From the IMG/VR virus record IMGVR_UViG_3300006802_009007, positions 1 to 23,180 of that record: a stretch of DNA of 23,180 bases, one strand, 5' to 3'. The position numbers and the translations under genes are program-made. This DNA is from a virus. Below the pieces are notes generated by a model. The model made no database searches, had not been told where the DNA came from, and saw only the letters and a program-made list of their open reading frames with translations. Of this stretch, positions 7,597 to 14,520 are shown one piece after another. Within the stretch, counting starts at the first letter, position 1, and every line of letters starts with the position of its first letter.

Positions 7597-8247
7597 ATGA
7601 AGCTATCTGAAAAGACTATATCAGTACTAAAGAATTTTTCTGCAATCAATCCAAACCTTATGGTTAAGGCTGGCACACATCAAAGAACCATAGATCGTGA
7701 TAAGGTCATACTTGCCGAAGCTACACTAGAAGATTCTTTTCCTTCTGATTTTGGAATTTACGATCTGAATCAGTTTCTTTCCAACCTAAGTGTCTTTGAG
7801 AATCCTGATATTTCGTTTAAGGATAATCACCTTGAAATTGTTGAAGGAAACTTCAAGCTACATTACTTTTATTGCTCACCTAATCATATCAAGCTACCGC
7901 CTGATAAGTCTCTGGATATTCCAAGTCCCGATGCTGAATTCCACCTTACATATAATTCACTACAGAAGCTTTTGAAGATTGCGAGCCTAAACAATCTACC
8001 GACTTTGACTGTTTATGGCGAATCTGGTGGTCTATATGTCAAGACACATGAGAAGAATAATAGCAGTTCGAATTATGCCAGTTCTCGACTAGACGACTAT
8101 TCTGGGAAAGATTTTGAGGTTACATTTAAGATCGAAAGCCTGAAGATCATTCCAGATTCTTATAATGTGAAGATCAATGTCGCGGGCTTTGCTATTTTCG
8201 CGAATAGCAATAACACAATTAAGTATTTTATCGCTCTTGATAAGTGA
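7597..8247 (+). CDS. 45: DNA polymerase sliding clamp, T4 gp45-like
   Basis: A 216-residue protein. The opening M-K-L-S-E-K-T-I-S-V-L-K-N-F-S-A-I-N-P follows the T4 gp45 N-terminus (M-K-L-S, L-K-N-F, I-N) very closely. I-Y-D-L-N-Q-F-L in the middle matches the T4 I-Y-D-L-N-G-F-L segment, and the C-terminus ends Y-F-I-A-L as in T4 Y-V-V-A-L. The trimeric clamp tethers the polymerase and, in T4, activates late transcription. Length is close to the usual 220-228 residues. The clamp loader genes follow, in the T4 order 45-44. AAAGGA precedes the ATG. Confidence 0.95.
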   Translation: MKLSEKTISVLKNFSAINPNLMVKAGTHQRTIDRDKVILAEATLEDSFPSDFGIYDLNQFLSNLSVFENPDISFKDNHLEIVEGNFKLHYFYCSPNHIKLPPDKSLDIPSPDAEFHLTYNSLQKLLKIASLNNLPTLTVYGESGGLYVKTHEKNNSSSNYASSRLDDYSGKDFEVTFKIESLKIIPDSYNVKINVAGFAIFANSNNTIKYFIALDK

Positions 8248-8255
8248 GGTAATTA

Positions 8256-8546
8256 ATGTCTAATATTGGTCATAATCATCCTACAGTAACCATCAATTCT
8301 CTTTCGGCTTCTGACCGTGATAAGGTCAAGAAGGCCATTTCTGAAATGAATGATAGTATGACAAGGGCTATGGCGGAAAGAAGTCTACAGAAAGAGATTG
8401 TGGATAAGCTATTTGATGATATAGGAGTTGATAAGAAGATTATTAAGAGAATGGCTAAAGCATACTTTCGTGCCAACTTCAATGAAGAGGTCGAAGGTAA
8501 TAATCAGTTCGAAGAATTTTATAATGTGATTTTGAAGTCACAGTAA
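8256..8546 (+). CDS. DsbA-like small protein
   Basis: A 96-residue charged protein. The C-terminal two thirds, especially L-F-D-D-I-G-V-D-K-K-I-I-K-R-M-A-K-A-Y-F and the terminal E-E-F-Y-N-V-I, resemble T4 DsbA, a small double-stranded-DNA-binding protein linked to late transcription (compare T4 D-E-L-G-V-D-G-K-M-F-N-R-L-L-A-L-Y and E-L-Y-D-T-V-F). The resemblance comes from memory and is moderate. It lies between the clamp and clamp-loader genes and abuts gene 44, whose ATG directly follows its stop, so co-expression is likely. A plain hypothetical protein remains possible. Confidence 0.58.
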   Translation: MSNIGHNHPTVTINSLSASDRDKVKKAISEMNDSMTRAMAERSLQKEIVDKLFDDIGVDKKIIKRMAKAYFRANFNEEVEGNNQFEEFYNVILKSQ

Positions 8547-9482
8547 ATGACAGAATATCTTTTCGTCGAAAAATATAGACCGCAAAAGGTCTCTGATTGT
8601 ATTCTTCCTGATAGACTGAAAAATGTCTTTCAGAAATATGTGGATGAAAAGTTTATTCCAAATCTGATGCTCACAGGCACGGCAGGTGTAGGCAAAACTA
8701 CAGTTGCTAAGGCTATGTGTGATGAGATTGGAATTGATCATATCATCATTAACGGTTCGGAAGAAAGGGGTATCGATGTTCTAAGGACTAAAATTAAAAA
8801 CTATGCGTCAACCATGTCTTTGACGGGTGGTCGCAAGGTCATTATAATTGACGAAGCAGATTATCTAACTCCAGAGGCTCAGGCTGGCCTAAGAGGTGTT
8901 ATTGAAGAATTTAGTGATAATTGTACCTTCATTTTCACCTGTAATTTTAAGGCTCGAATAATTGAAGCGATTCATTCTCGATGTTCAGTTATCGATTTTA
9001 AACTTGTGAATGGTGAAAAGGCCAAGATGGCGACAGCCTTCTTCAGAAGAGTCGAAAGTATTCTTAATTCCGAAAACATTTCGTTTGAAAAGCCCATTTT
9101 GGCCAAGATTATTGAAAAATATTTTCCTGATTACCGTAGAACTTTAAATGAGTTGCAGAGGTATTCGTCCTTTGGTTCTATTGATGCAGGTACTTTATCT
9201 CAATTATCGGATGTCCGAAAGTTGGATGATCTGATTAAATCTCTAAAGGACAAAGATTTCTCTACAATGAGAAAGTGGGTTGCAAACAACAGTGATGTTG
9301 ATCCTGCCGTTCTATATCGAAAGATATATGAAGGTCTTTATGATTATATGAAACCACATAGCATTCCTCAGGCTGTTGTTACTATTGCAAAGTATCAATA
9401 CCAATCAGCTTTTGTTGCGGATCAGGAGATTAATTTTGTAGCATGTTTAACTGAAATAATGGTTGACTGCGAATACGTTTAG
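8547..9482 (+). CDS. 44: Clamp loader large (ATPase) subunit, T4 gp44-like
   Basis: A 311-residue AAA+ protein of the RFC/DnaX clamp-loader family. It begins F-V-E-K-Y-R-P-Q, the classic clamp-loader opening. Walker A GTAGVGKT is at 44-51, the DEAD Walker B at 102-105, sensor 1 T-C-N around 131-133, and the SRC arginine finger at 144-146. In T4 a gp44 tetramer with one gp62 opens gp45 and loads it on primer-template DNA. The ATG directly follows the preceding stop codon (TAAATG) with no strong ribosome site, implying coupling. Unlike T4, gene 62 does not follow directly: two extra genes intervene. Confidence 0.95.
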   Translation: MTEYLFVEKYRPQKVSDCILPDRLKNVFQKYVDEKFIPNLMLTGTAGVGKTTVAKAMCDEIGIDHIIINGSEERGIDVLRTKIKNYASTMSLTGGRKVIIIDEADYLTPEAQAGLRGVIEEFSDNCTFIFTCNFKARIIEAIHSRCSVIDFKLVNGEKAKMATAFFRRVESILNSENISFEKPILAKIIEKYFPDYRRTLNELQRYSSFGSIDAGTLSQLSDVRKLDDLIKSLKDKDFSTMRKWVANNSDVDPAVLYRKIYEGLYDYMKPHSIPQAVVTIAKYQYQSAFVADQEINFVACLTEIMVDCEYV

Positions 9483-9491
9483 TGTTAATAT
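9463..9491 (+). promoter_or_regulatory. Sigma70-like promoter for the ParB-like gene
   Basis: TTGACT (9463-9468), a 17-base spacer and TAATAT (9486-9491), overlapping the end of gene 44. The predicted start is near 9498, the first base of the following stem-loop. The inserted cassette therefore probably carries its own promoter. Confidence 0.55.
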
Positions 9492-9497
9492 ATACCT

Positions 9498-9531
9498 ATG
9501 ATAGGAGATTCCTTAGGAAAAATCTTATCAT
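9498..9531 (+). promoter_or_regulatory. Stem-loop at the predicted 5' end of the ParB-like mRNA
   Basis: Nine pairs (one G-U) join 9498-9506 to 9523-9531. The loop holds a second small hairpin, TTCC (9509-9512) with GGAA (9516-9519). A further GGCC-GTA-GGCC hairpin (9544-9554) stands just before AAAAGGAG, the ribosome site for the ATG at 9571. Such 5'-terminal structures often stabilise phage mRNAs; this role is inference. Confidence 0.5.
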
Positions 9532-9570
9532 TTAACAAGCAAAGGCCGTAGGCCAAAAGGAGAAAACATT

Positions 9571-10734
9571 ATGATAAACGTGCAATGGAATGACGTATCG
9601 TCTAGAGCTTTTTGTGGTAATATTGTCAATATTAAAGATTACTACAACACTTTTGATCCTAACTCGGAACTCGTAAAGAATAAGCAAATCAATGCCAAAT
9701 TTATAAAGTTCGGTTGGTTGGATATTTCTAATTACACGATGGATGATGATAGACTCAGCAACATTGCTGTAAGAGCAGAACAGAATACAAACTCTCTCAC
9801 CGAAGATATTTCTCATAGCTTTAAAGTTGAAGGTTGGGATTGCGGTTATTTTCCGCCCATCGTAGGTACAGATGGTGTACCTAGGGATGGTAGAACTCGT
9901 ATTCGTGCTGCACTCGTCTGTGGCGAGAAGTTTATACCTTGTGCGACCTACTCATATGAGGATAACGCATCTGTTAAGATCAATATCACAAACGGTCTAA
10001 TCGCCAATAAACATAGGCCTCAGAAGAGAGCGACCTGGAAAGACTTCATTGCTGCTGGCACCAAGATCATCTATTCTGGGGAAATGCCTTGTGATATAAA
10101 GTCAATCGACAATTGGCTTTATAATGATGTTAACATCGAATACTTCTATTCGAATGTTGGTGGTAACATTACCAAACTGGCAAAACAGATTTATGAAAAG
10201 GCGAAGAGAAACACCAAGGGTAACCTAATTCTTCTTCGTGAACGTTCCGAGTGGCTCGAATGGTTGGAAAAGTCTTTAGATAAGCAATCATCTTATTACA
10301 GAGAAAATTTCAACATTCAATCAATGGAAGATATCGCTTTCTATGATTCAGGAGGAAATAGGCCTGAGCAGGTTTATTGTCGCTATTTACTGCCGAACGC
10401 ATCTAAAGGTATTGTTACAAATATCGTTTTGTATTCTGTGGATGATGATCCTGATGTTGCCGCCCAAAATCATCAAACCTTCATCAAGAAGCTTGAAGAG
10501 TTTCATGATCAAATGTATAAATGGGTCAATAGAGAACTCAGCAATATCAAATTGATGCAACCGCATAACAATTCGATGTGGAGAGTAATCGGCGTCATGC
10601 CACAGTTTCTTGACGAGAAGCAAAAGAAACTCTATAGAAATCATATCTTGGCCAAAATGTCTGATGTTCCTAAGAATGTCGAACCTTTAGGTCTTGCTCT
10701 TGGTTTTTATGAAGACGACGACGAATCCGCTTAA
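9571..10734 (+). CDS. ParB/sulfiredoxin-like domain protein
   Basis: A 387-residue protein. The recognisable signature is D-G-R-T-R-I-R-A-A (106-114), preceded by a G-Y-F-P-P-I-V strand and followed by F-I-P-C-A-T-Y. This matches the ParB/Srx fold, where a D-G-x-x-R motif binds nucleotide in ParB-type CTPases and related phage proteins. No classic helix-turn-helix is obvious, although a W-K-D-F-I-A-A-G region around 145-155 and a K-L-A-K-Q-I-Y segment follow. The C-terminal 150 residues are unrecognised. It is unlikely to act in partition here, since no ParA is visible; a DNA-modification or nuclease-type role is possible. It begins a two-gene cassette with its own promoter between genes 44 and 62. 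GGAG at 9559-9562 supports the start. Confidence 0.6.
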   Translation: MINVQWNDVSSRAFCGNIVNIKDYYNTFDPNSELVKNKQINAKFIKFGWLDISNYTMDDDRLSNIAVRAEQNTNSLTEDISHSFKVEGWDCGYFPPIVGTDGVPRDGRTRIRAALVCGEKFIPCATYSYEDNASVKINITNGLIANKHRPQKRATWKDFIAAGTKIIYSGEMPCDIKSIDNWLYNDVNIEYFYSNVGGNITKLAKQIYEKAKRNTKGNLILLRERSEWLEWLEKSLDKQSSYYRENFNIQSMEDIAFYDSGGNRPEQVYCRYLLPNASKGIVTNIVLYSVDDDPDVAAQNHQTFIKKLEEFHDQMYKWVNRELSNIKLMQPHNNSMWRVIGVMPQFLDEKQKKLYRNHILAKMSDVPKNVEPLGLALGFYEDDDESA

Positions 10735-10736
10735 TC

Positions 10737-11189
10737 ATGTACAAAAATAATATCGAAATGCTTGGCCGTGCTGGCGAAACAATCATCGCAAATTATTATC
10801 GCCTGCACGGCCAGATCGTCGAGGCGTCCGTTGATCAATATGATTCTGAAAAAGACATGTTGATCGACGGGCTTCGATGTGAGGTCAAAACACAAGTGCC
10901 TTGGATCACCAAGAACTCTTTCACTTTCAAGCCTAACCAGCTTCGAAAGTGCCTCTCGGCCGATAGGGTCATCTTCATTTCGGTGCCAAACTCTACCAAG
11001 CCGCATTGGTCGGATGGTAAAGTATTTCTCATTAAGTCTTCTGAACTTAAATATACCAAGTCGAAGACTAAAGACGGTCGCGAAATGATTTTGATACCTA
11101 TAGGCCAACCTGGTATGGATAAAGTCTTTACAATTTCAGAAAAAGAGTGTAAGATACTCCAGAAATATTCAGCGAGTGCATGGAATTGA
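10737..11189 (+). CDS. Putative PD-(D/E)XK-family nuclease
   Basis: A 150-residue protein. L-G-R-A-G-E (9-14) is followed by an aspartate-rich strand with D40 or D44 and E-V-K (49-51), giving the E...D...ExK arrangement of PD-(D/E)XK nucleases such as restriction-enzyme-like or Holliday-junction-resolvase-like folds. The start lies two bases after the ParB-like stop, and the 3' end overlaps gene 62 by ten bases, so the three genes are probably translated together. Base composition in the first 300 bases is richer in G and C than gene 62 by eye, which may reflect separate acquisition. The function could be DNA repair, host DNA attack or homing-like activity; the sequence does not decide. Confidence 0.6.
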   Translation: MYKNNIEMLGRAGETIIANYYRLHGQIVEASVDQYDSEKDMLIDGLRCEVKTQVPWITKNSFTFKPNQLRKCLSADRVIFISVPNSTKPHWSDGKVFLIKSSELKYTKSKTKDGREMILIPIGQPGMDKVFTISEKECKILQKYSASAWN

Positions 11190-11611
11190 CAGACCTATTC
11201 AAAGAAATAATTCCTTCTATTCTTCAGACAAAGAAGGAAGTTGTGACACAAGAGAATGAACGGGACTATGTTCCGTTCATTGTAAATAAAGCATTATCTT
11301 TTCATTATGACTGCATACTATATGCGAATGAAATGAATAAAAATGCACATCTAGATAAAAATCTTCAATACCACTATTATATAAATATTATAAGACCTTG
11401 GAAACGCCCTTTTCAAAAATGGCAAAAACTGGAAAAGAGTGAAGACCTGAATATTGTAAAAGAATATTATAAATATTCGAACGACAAAGCCAAGGCCGCT
11501 TTAGAAATTTTGACAAAAGAACAATTAAAAGAAATAGAAAAGAAATTGTATAAAGGTGGTTTTGATGATAAACATAAACGAACTGATAGAGGTGAAACTA
11601 AGAGAGAGTGA
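11180..11611 (+). CDS. 62: Clamp loader small subunit, T4 gp62-like
   Basis: A 143-residue protein. The block Y-V-P-F-I-V-N-K-A-L-S-F followed by A-N-E-M-N-K-N-A-H-L-D and then R-P-W-K-R-P-F-Q-K-W matches the gp62 pattern of T4-like phages (mutant-N-rich opening, a conserved NxALS helix, an HLD/HFN motif, and a K-R/K-W basic patch). The C-terminal L-T-K-E-Q-L-K-E-I helix is also typical of cyanophage gp62. It is shorter than T4 gp62 (187 residues) but close to the size I recall for marine relatives. It forms the clamp loader with gp44 in a 4:1 ratio. The start overlaps the previous gene by ten bases, and regA overlaps its 3' end, preserving the T4 order 62-regA. Confidence 0.85.
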   Translation: MELTDLFKEIIPSILQTKKEVVTQENERDYVPFIVNKALSFHYDCILYANEMNKNAHLDKNLQYHYYINIIRPWKRPFQKWQKLEKSEDLNIVKEYYKYSNDKAKAALEILTKEQLKEIEKKLYKGGFDDKHKRTDRGETKRE

Positions 11612-11972
11612 CGATTTTCTCAAAGTTAGAGAAACTTTGACCCGAATAGGAATAGCATCCAAGATAGAAAAAACTTTATATCAATCGTGTCATATTCTAC
11701 ATAAACAGGGTCGATATTACATTTTACATTTCAAGGAACTATTTCTTTTAGATGGCAAAAATTCAGATTTCACAGAAGAAGATAGAGCGAGAAGAAATAC
11801 TATAGCGAATTTGCTCCATGAGTGGGAACTAGTCGATCTTGTTGATGAAAAGAAAACTGCTGATCCTACTATCTCAATAAAACAAATCAGTATCATTTCT
11901 CATAAAGAAAAGAATAATTGGCAATTAGTTGCTAAGTATACTATAGGTAAACCTAGAAAAAATAATGTATAA
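11565..11972 (+). CDS. regA: RegA translational repressor
   Basis: A 135-residue protein very close to T4 RegA over most of its length: D-F-L-K-V-R-E-T-L-T-R-I-G-I-A, then L-Y-Q-S-C-H-I-L, Y-Y-I-L-H-F-K-E, E-E-D-R-A-R-R and a terminal K-Y-T-I-G. RegA binds near start codons of many early phage mRNAs, including clamp and clamp-loader genes in T4, and blocks ribosome binding. The ATG at 11565 is preferred over an in-frame GTG at 11556, because AAGGTGG (11554-11559) lies five bases before it and because the T4 protein also begins M-I. The gene overlaps gene 62 by 47 bases. The T4 neighbour gene 43 (DNA polymerase) does not follow; a structural-type gene does. Confidence 0.94.
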   Translation: MININELIEVKLRESDDFLKVRETLTRIGIASKIEKTLYQSCHILHKQGRYYILHFKELFLLDGKNSDFTEEDRARRNTIANLLHEWELVDLVDEKKTADPTISIKQISIISHKEKNNWQLVAKYTIGKPRKNNV

Positions 11973-11973
11973 T
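11968..11973 (+). promoter_or_regulatory. Putative -10 element (TATAAT) before the structural gene
   Basis: TATAAT overlaps the regA stop and lies 24 bases before the ATG at 11998. No good -35 is visible, so it might be a late-type or factor-dependent promoter, which would fit a virion gene. Support is weak because the region is AT-rich. Confidence 0.35.
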
Positions 11974-11997
11974 GTGTCTACAAAAAAGAGAAGATAA

Positions 11998-13338
11998 ATG
12001 GCACAATATCGTAAAGACTTAAATCAGTATTTGAATCAAGAGAAGACGATTTTCGAAACTGTAATGGTTGCTGATCAATATGGAAATCTAACTGGCTCTA
12101 ATCCTTCTGGTATGTCAGTAGACGCATTTGGTCGAGCCAGGGTCTCACAACCGTTAACCCTCTTTGATTCGTATAATCGTTATGATGTGTCCGAAAAGTA
12201 TCATGTAGCAAATACAGCTACTGCTACTTATGCATTTAATGCAAATTCTGCTGCGTTCTCAATGACGGTTGACACTACAGCTGACGCTCAAGTAGCAAGA
12301 GAATCAAAAAGAGTGTTTGCTTATCAACCCGGTAAATCTTTACAGATACTAAACACCTTTATTATGAACGCCCCAAAGGCAGGATTAAGGCAGAGAATTG
12401 GATACTTTTCAACACAGAATGGTATCTTTCTAGAGCAAGATGATACTACAATTTCATTTGTGAAAAGAAGTTATTTTACCGGTTCTGTCGAAGAAACCAA
12501 AGTCGCTAAAGCCAACTGGAATATTGATACATTAGACGGTAGCAATAGCCCAGGCTGGTCAGAAACATTACCTCCTACAAATAGAAATCCCTCTGGTTTA
12601 ACTCTCGATCTCACTAAAGCACAGATCATATTTATAGATATCGAATGGTTAGGACTTGGTACAGTTCGTTGTGGTTTTGTTATCAACGGTCAACTTATTC
12701 ACTGTCATTCCTTCCATCATGCGAATATCATCGATGCGCCATATATGACTACTGCTTGTTTACCAGTTAGAGGAGAAATTACAAACACAACAGAAACTGC
12801 TGGATCATCTACGTTTAAGATGGTGTGTGCTTCTGTTATTTCAGAGGGTGGTTATGAATTGAGGGGCAAACCAAGATCAATAGGTAGACCTGCAAATGAT
12901 GTATTTACTATGGCTACTGCTGGTGTTTGGTATCCTATCGTATCAATCAGATTAAAAAGTACACAACTTGATGCTATAGCTCTTCCTACAAACATATCAG
13001 CTCTAGCTGAAGGTAACAATGGTAGAGCAAAGTATGCTCTCATTGCTGGTGCAACTTTAGGAGGTAATACAACATTCACTTCAGTATCAACTGATTCTTG
13101 TATTGAATACAATTATGTTGCTAATACTATGACTGGCGGAACGTTGTTACAGCAAGGTTTTTTGGGTATTTCGAACCAATCTTCTTCAGATATTACTCTC
13201 GGTAAAGATTCGCTTTTCACATATCAACTTAAAAGAAATAGCTTTACTTCGACTCCTGAAATATTGACACTTGCGATGCAGGCCGGAACTGACTCTGACA
13301 CTGGAACGGGTTCTATTGACTGGGAAGAAATTACTTAA
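11998..13338 (+). CDS. Putative virion structural protein
   Basis: A 446-residue protein rich in Thr, Ser, Ala, Gly and Asn with alternating strands and little charge, the composition of beta-rich phage structural proteins. Near the N-terminus D-A-F-G-R-A-R-V-S-Q-P-L-T-L-F-D is a sharply conserved-looking block. I associate this sequence with phage and marine virus structural or fibre-associated proteins, but cannot name the family. There is no signal peptide or membrane helix. It lies between regA and dUTPase, away from any other visible structural gene, with its own TATAAT. Possible roles are head decoration, neck or fibre subunit. Confidence 0.5.
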   Translation: MAQYRKDLNQYLNQEKTIFETVMVADQYGNLTGSNPSGMSVDAFGRARVSQPLTLFDSYNRYDVSEKYHVANTATATYAFNANSAAFSMTVDTTADAQVARESKRVFAYQPGKSLQILNTFIMNAPKAGLRQRIGYFSTQNGIFLEQDDTTISFVKRSYFTGSVEETKVAKANWNIDTLDGSNSPGWSETLPPTNRNPSGLTLDLTKAQIIFIDIEWLGLGTVRCGFVINGQLIHCHSFHHANIIDAPYMTTACLPVRGEITNTTETAGSSTFKMVCASVISEGGYELRGKPRSIGRPANDVFTMATAGVWYPIVSIRLKSTQLDAIALPTNISALAEGNNGRAKYALIAGATLGGNTTFTSVSTDSCIEYNYVANTMTGGTLLQQGFLGISNQSSSDITLGKDSLFTYQLKRNSFTSTPEILTLAMQAGTDSDTGTGSIDWEEIT

Positions 13339-13361
13339 TATATAAATAAAGGAGATTTGTT

Positions 13362-13862
13362 ATGAAGCTAAAATTTTTTAAGACACATATTGCAGTTCCT
13401 ACTCCACAATTCAAAACTGAACAATCTGCCTGTTTCGATCTTTCTTTCTCTTCTGCTGGTAAAACAGAAGTTAAAGGATATAATAGCTATAATTCTCCTA
13501 TAGTAAGACCGATTAATCATAATAGATTTTTTATTAGTCCTAAGGAAAGATTCATGGTGCCTACAGGATTAATCATTGATATTCCTGAAGGACACTCCGT
13601 TAGAATACATCCTCGATCTGGCAACTCTTTAAAGCAAGGTCTAACTCTTGTTAATTCTGAAGGAGTAATTGATTCGGATTATGTAGAAGAGTTGTTTATT
13701 CTTGTCACAAATAGTTCCGATAACGGATATTTTATTCATGAAGGCGACAGAATTGCTCAAGGAGAACTTATTAAATCTCTTTCATATGAAATAGAAGTTA
13801 CGTATGAAAAGCCCGTCCAAAAAACCGATAGAATTGGTGGTATGGGTTCAACAGGTACTTGA
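13362..13862 (+). CDS. dut: dUTP diphosphatase (dUTPase)
   Basis: A 166-residue trimeric-type dUTPase with all five motifs in order: I A-C-F-D-L-S-F (23-29), II P-R-S-G-N-S (84-89), III G-V-I-D-S-D-Y (101-107) including the base-selecting tyrosine, IV G-D-R-I-A-Q (128-133), and V R-I-G-G-M-G-S-T-G (157-165). It hydrolyses dUTP to dUMP and pyrophosphate, keeping uracil out of DNA and feeding dTMP synthesis. One oddity is V-E-E after motif III, where most homologues have x-G-E/Q. A loop around residues 30-55 is longer than in bacterial enzymes. GGAG at 13351-13354 supports the start. Its stop overlaps the TTGACA of the Hsp20 promoter. Confidence 0.92.
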   Translation: MKLKFFKTHIAVPTPQFKTEQSACFDLSFSSAGKTEVKGYNSYNSPIVRPINHNRFFISPKERFMVPTGLIIDIPEGHSVRIHPRSGNSLKQGLTLVNSEGVIDSDYVEELFILVTNSSDNGYFIHEGDRIAQGELIKSLSYEIEVTYEKPVQKTDRIGGMGSTGT

Positions 13863-13887
13863 CAAACGATCTAAAATGTATTATATA
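13859..13887 (+). promoter_or_regulatory. Sigma70-like promoter for Hsp20
   Basis: A perfect TTGACA (13859-13864), a 17-base spacer and TATATA (13882-13887). The predicted start is near 13894, exactly where the leader's first stem begins. The element overlaps the dUTPase stop codon. Confidence 0.7.
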
Positions 13888-13893
13888 TATTAT

Positions 13894-13976
13894 TGTGGAG
13901 AAAAGGTGTTGCGTACTCCACACCATCTTCGCCTAAAGGGAAGATAAAAACAACTTGCTAACATAGGAGTTAATAC
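13894..13976 (+). promoter_or_regulatory. ROSE-type RNA thermometer leader of Hsp20 (predicted)
   Basis: Three consecutive hairpins: 13894-13900 with 13916-13922 (seven pairs), 13925-13930 with 13940-13945 (six pairs), and 13952-13959 with 13965-13971. The last occludes the AGGAG ribosome site. In it A-A-C-U pairs with A-G-U-U, U13956 wobbles with G13967, G13957 is bulged, and C13958-U13959 pair with A13965-G13966. UUGCU opposite AGGA with a bulged G is the hallmark of ROSE thermometers on bacterial small heat-shock genes. At higher temperature the stem would melt and free the ribosome site. Confidence 0.72.
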
Positions 13977-14462
13977 ATGACAATTAATAGAGTACCACAT
14001 TTCGATCCTTTCGATTTCGGTTCATTTGCCAAGACTGCTGTAGGATTTGAACCGATTCTAGATAAGGTAAAGCAGATTTCAGAATATATGCCAAAGATTT
14101 CTGCTTATCCTCCATATAACATCGTCAAGGTCGCTGATAACAAGTACATCATCGAAATTGCTGTTGCCGGATTTTCCAAGCAACAAATTGAACTTGAACT
14201 ACAAGACAGTGTTTTAACTGTTAAGGGTTCTATTGAATCAAAGGATGTGAAGGAGGAAGATTATATATTCAAAGGTATCGCAGATAGAGCTTTCACACGG
14301 AAGTTTACTCTGGCCGATACAATTGAAGTCAAGAATGCCGATCTCATAAACGGTATGCTTAAAATTTGGCTAGAACGCTTTGTACCAGAAGAAAAGAAGC
14401 CAAAGAAGATTGTTATTAATGGTGAAGAATCCGAAAAGCAATTTTTAGCCGAAGATAAGTAA
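13977..14462 (+). CDS. Small heat-shock protein, Hsp20/alpha-crystallin family
   Basis: A 161-residue protein. The alpha-crystallin domain spans about residues 45-150: Y-P-P-Y-N-I-V, then I-E-I-A-V-A-G-F, L-T-V-K-G, A-F-T-R-K-F-T-L, and the signature A-D-L-I-N-G-M-L-K-I-W-L. These are the usual strands of IbpA-type bacterial Hsp20. The usual C-terminal I-x-I/V appears as I-V-I in K-K-I-V-I-N-G. Hsp20 holds unfolding proteins in an ATP-independent way. Hsp20 genes are known in T4-like cyanophages, where they may aid capsid folding. Here it is an isolated transcription unit with promoter, thermometer-like leader and terminator, so heat-controlled translation is expected. Confidence 0.93.
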   Translation: MTINRVPHFDPFDFGSFAKTAVGFEPILDKVKQISEYMPKISAYPPYNIVKVADNKYIIEIAVAGFSKQQIELELQDSVLTVKGSIESKDVKEEDYIFKGIADRAFTRKFTLADTIEVKNADLINGMLKIWLERFVPEEKKPKKIVINGEESEKQFLAEDK

Positions 14463-14472
14463 GATATATAAT

Positions 14473-14503
14473 AGGAGGGTGGAATTAATCTGCCCTCCTT
14501 TTT
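14473..14503 (+). terminator. Intrinsic terminator after Hsp20
   Basis: AGGAGGG (14473-14479) pairs with CCCTCCT (14493-14499), followed by TTTT (14500-14503). It separates the Hsp20 unit from the glycan operon that starts at 14521. Confidence 0.8.
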
Positions 14504-14520
14504 AGTTTAGGATATTTGTT

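Noticed and set aside
13341-13348. TATAAATA, identical to the T4 late promoter core, before dUTPase
   Set aside because: The same octamer occurs inside coding sequence of gene 62 (near 11381 and 11470), the region is AT-rich, and dUTPase is expected to be an early gene. Not enough to call a promoter.
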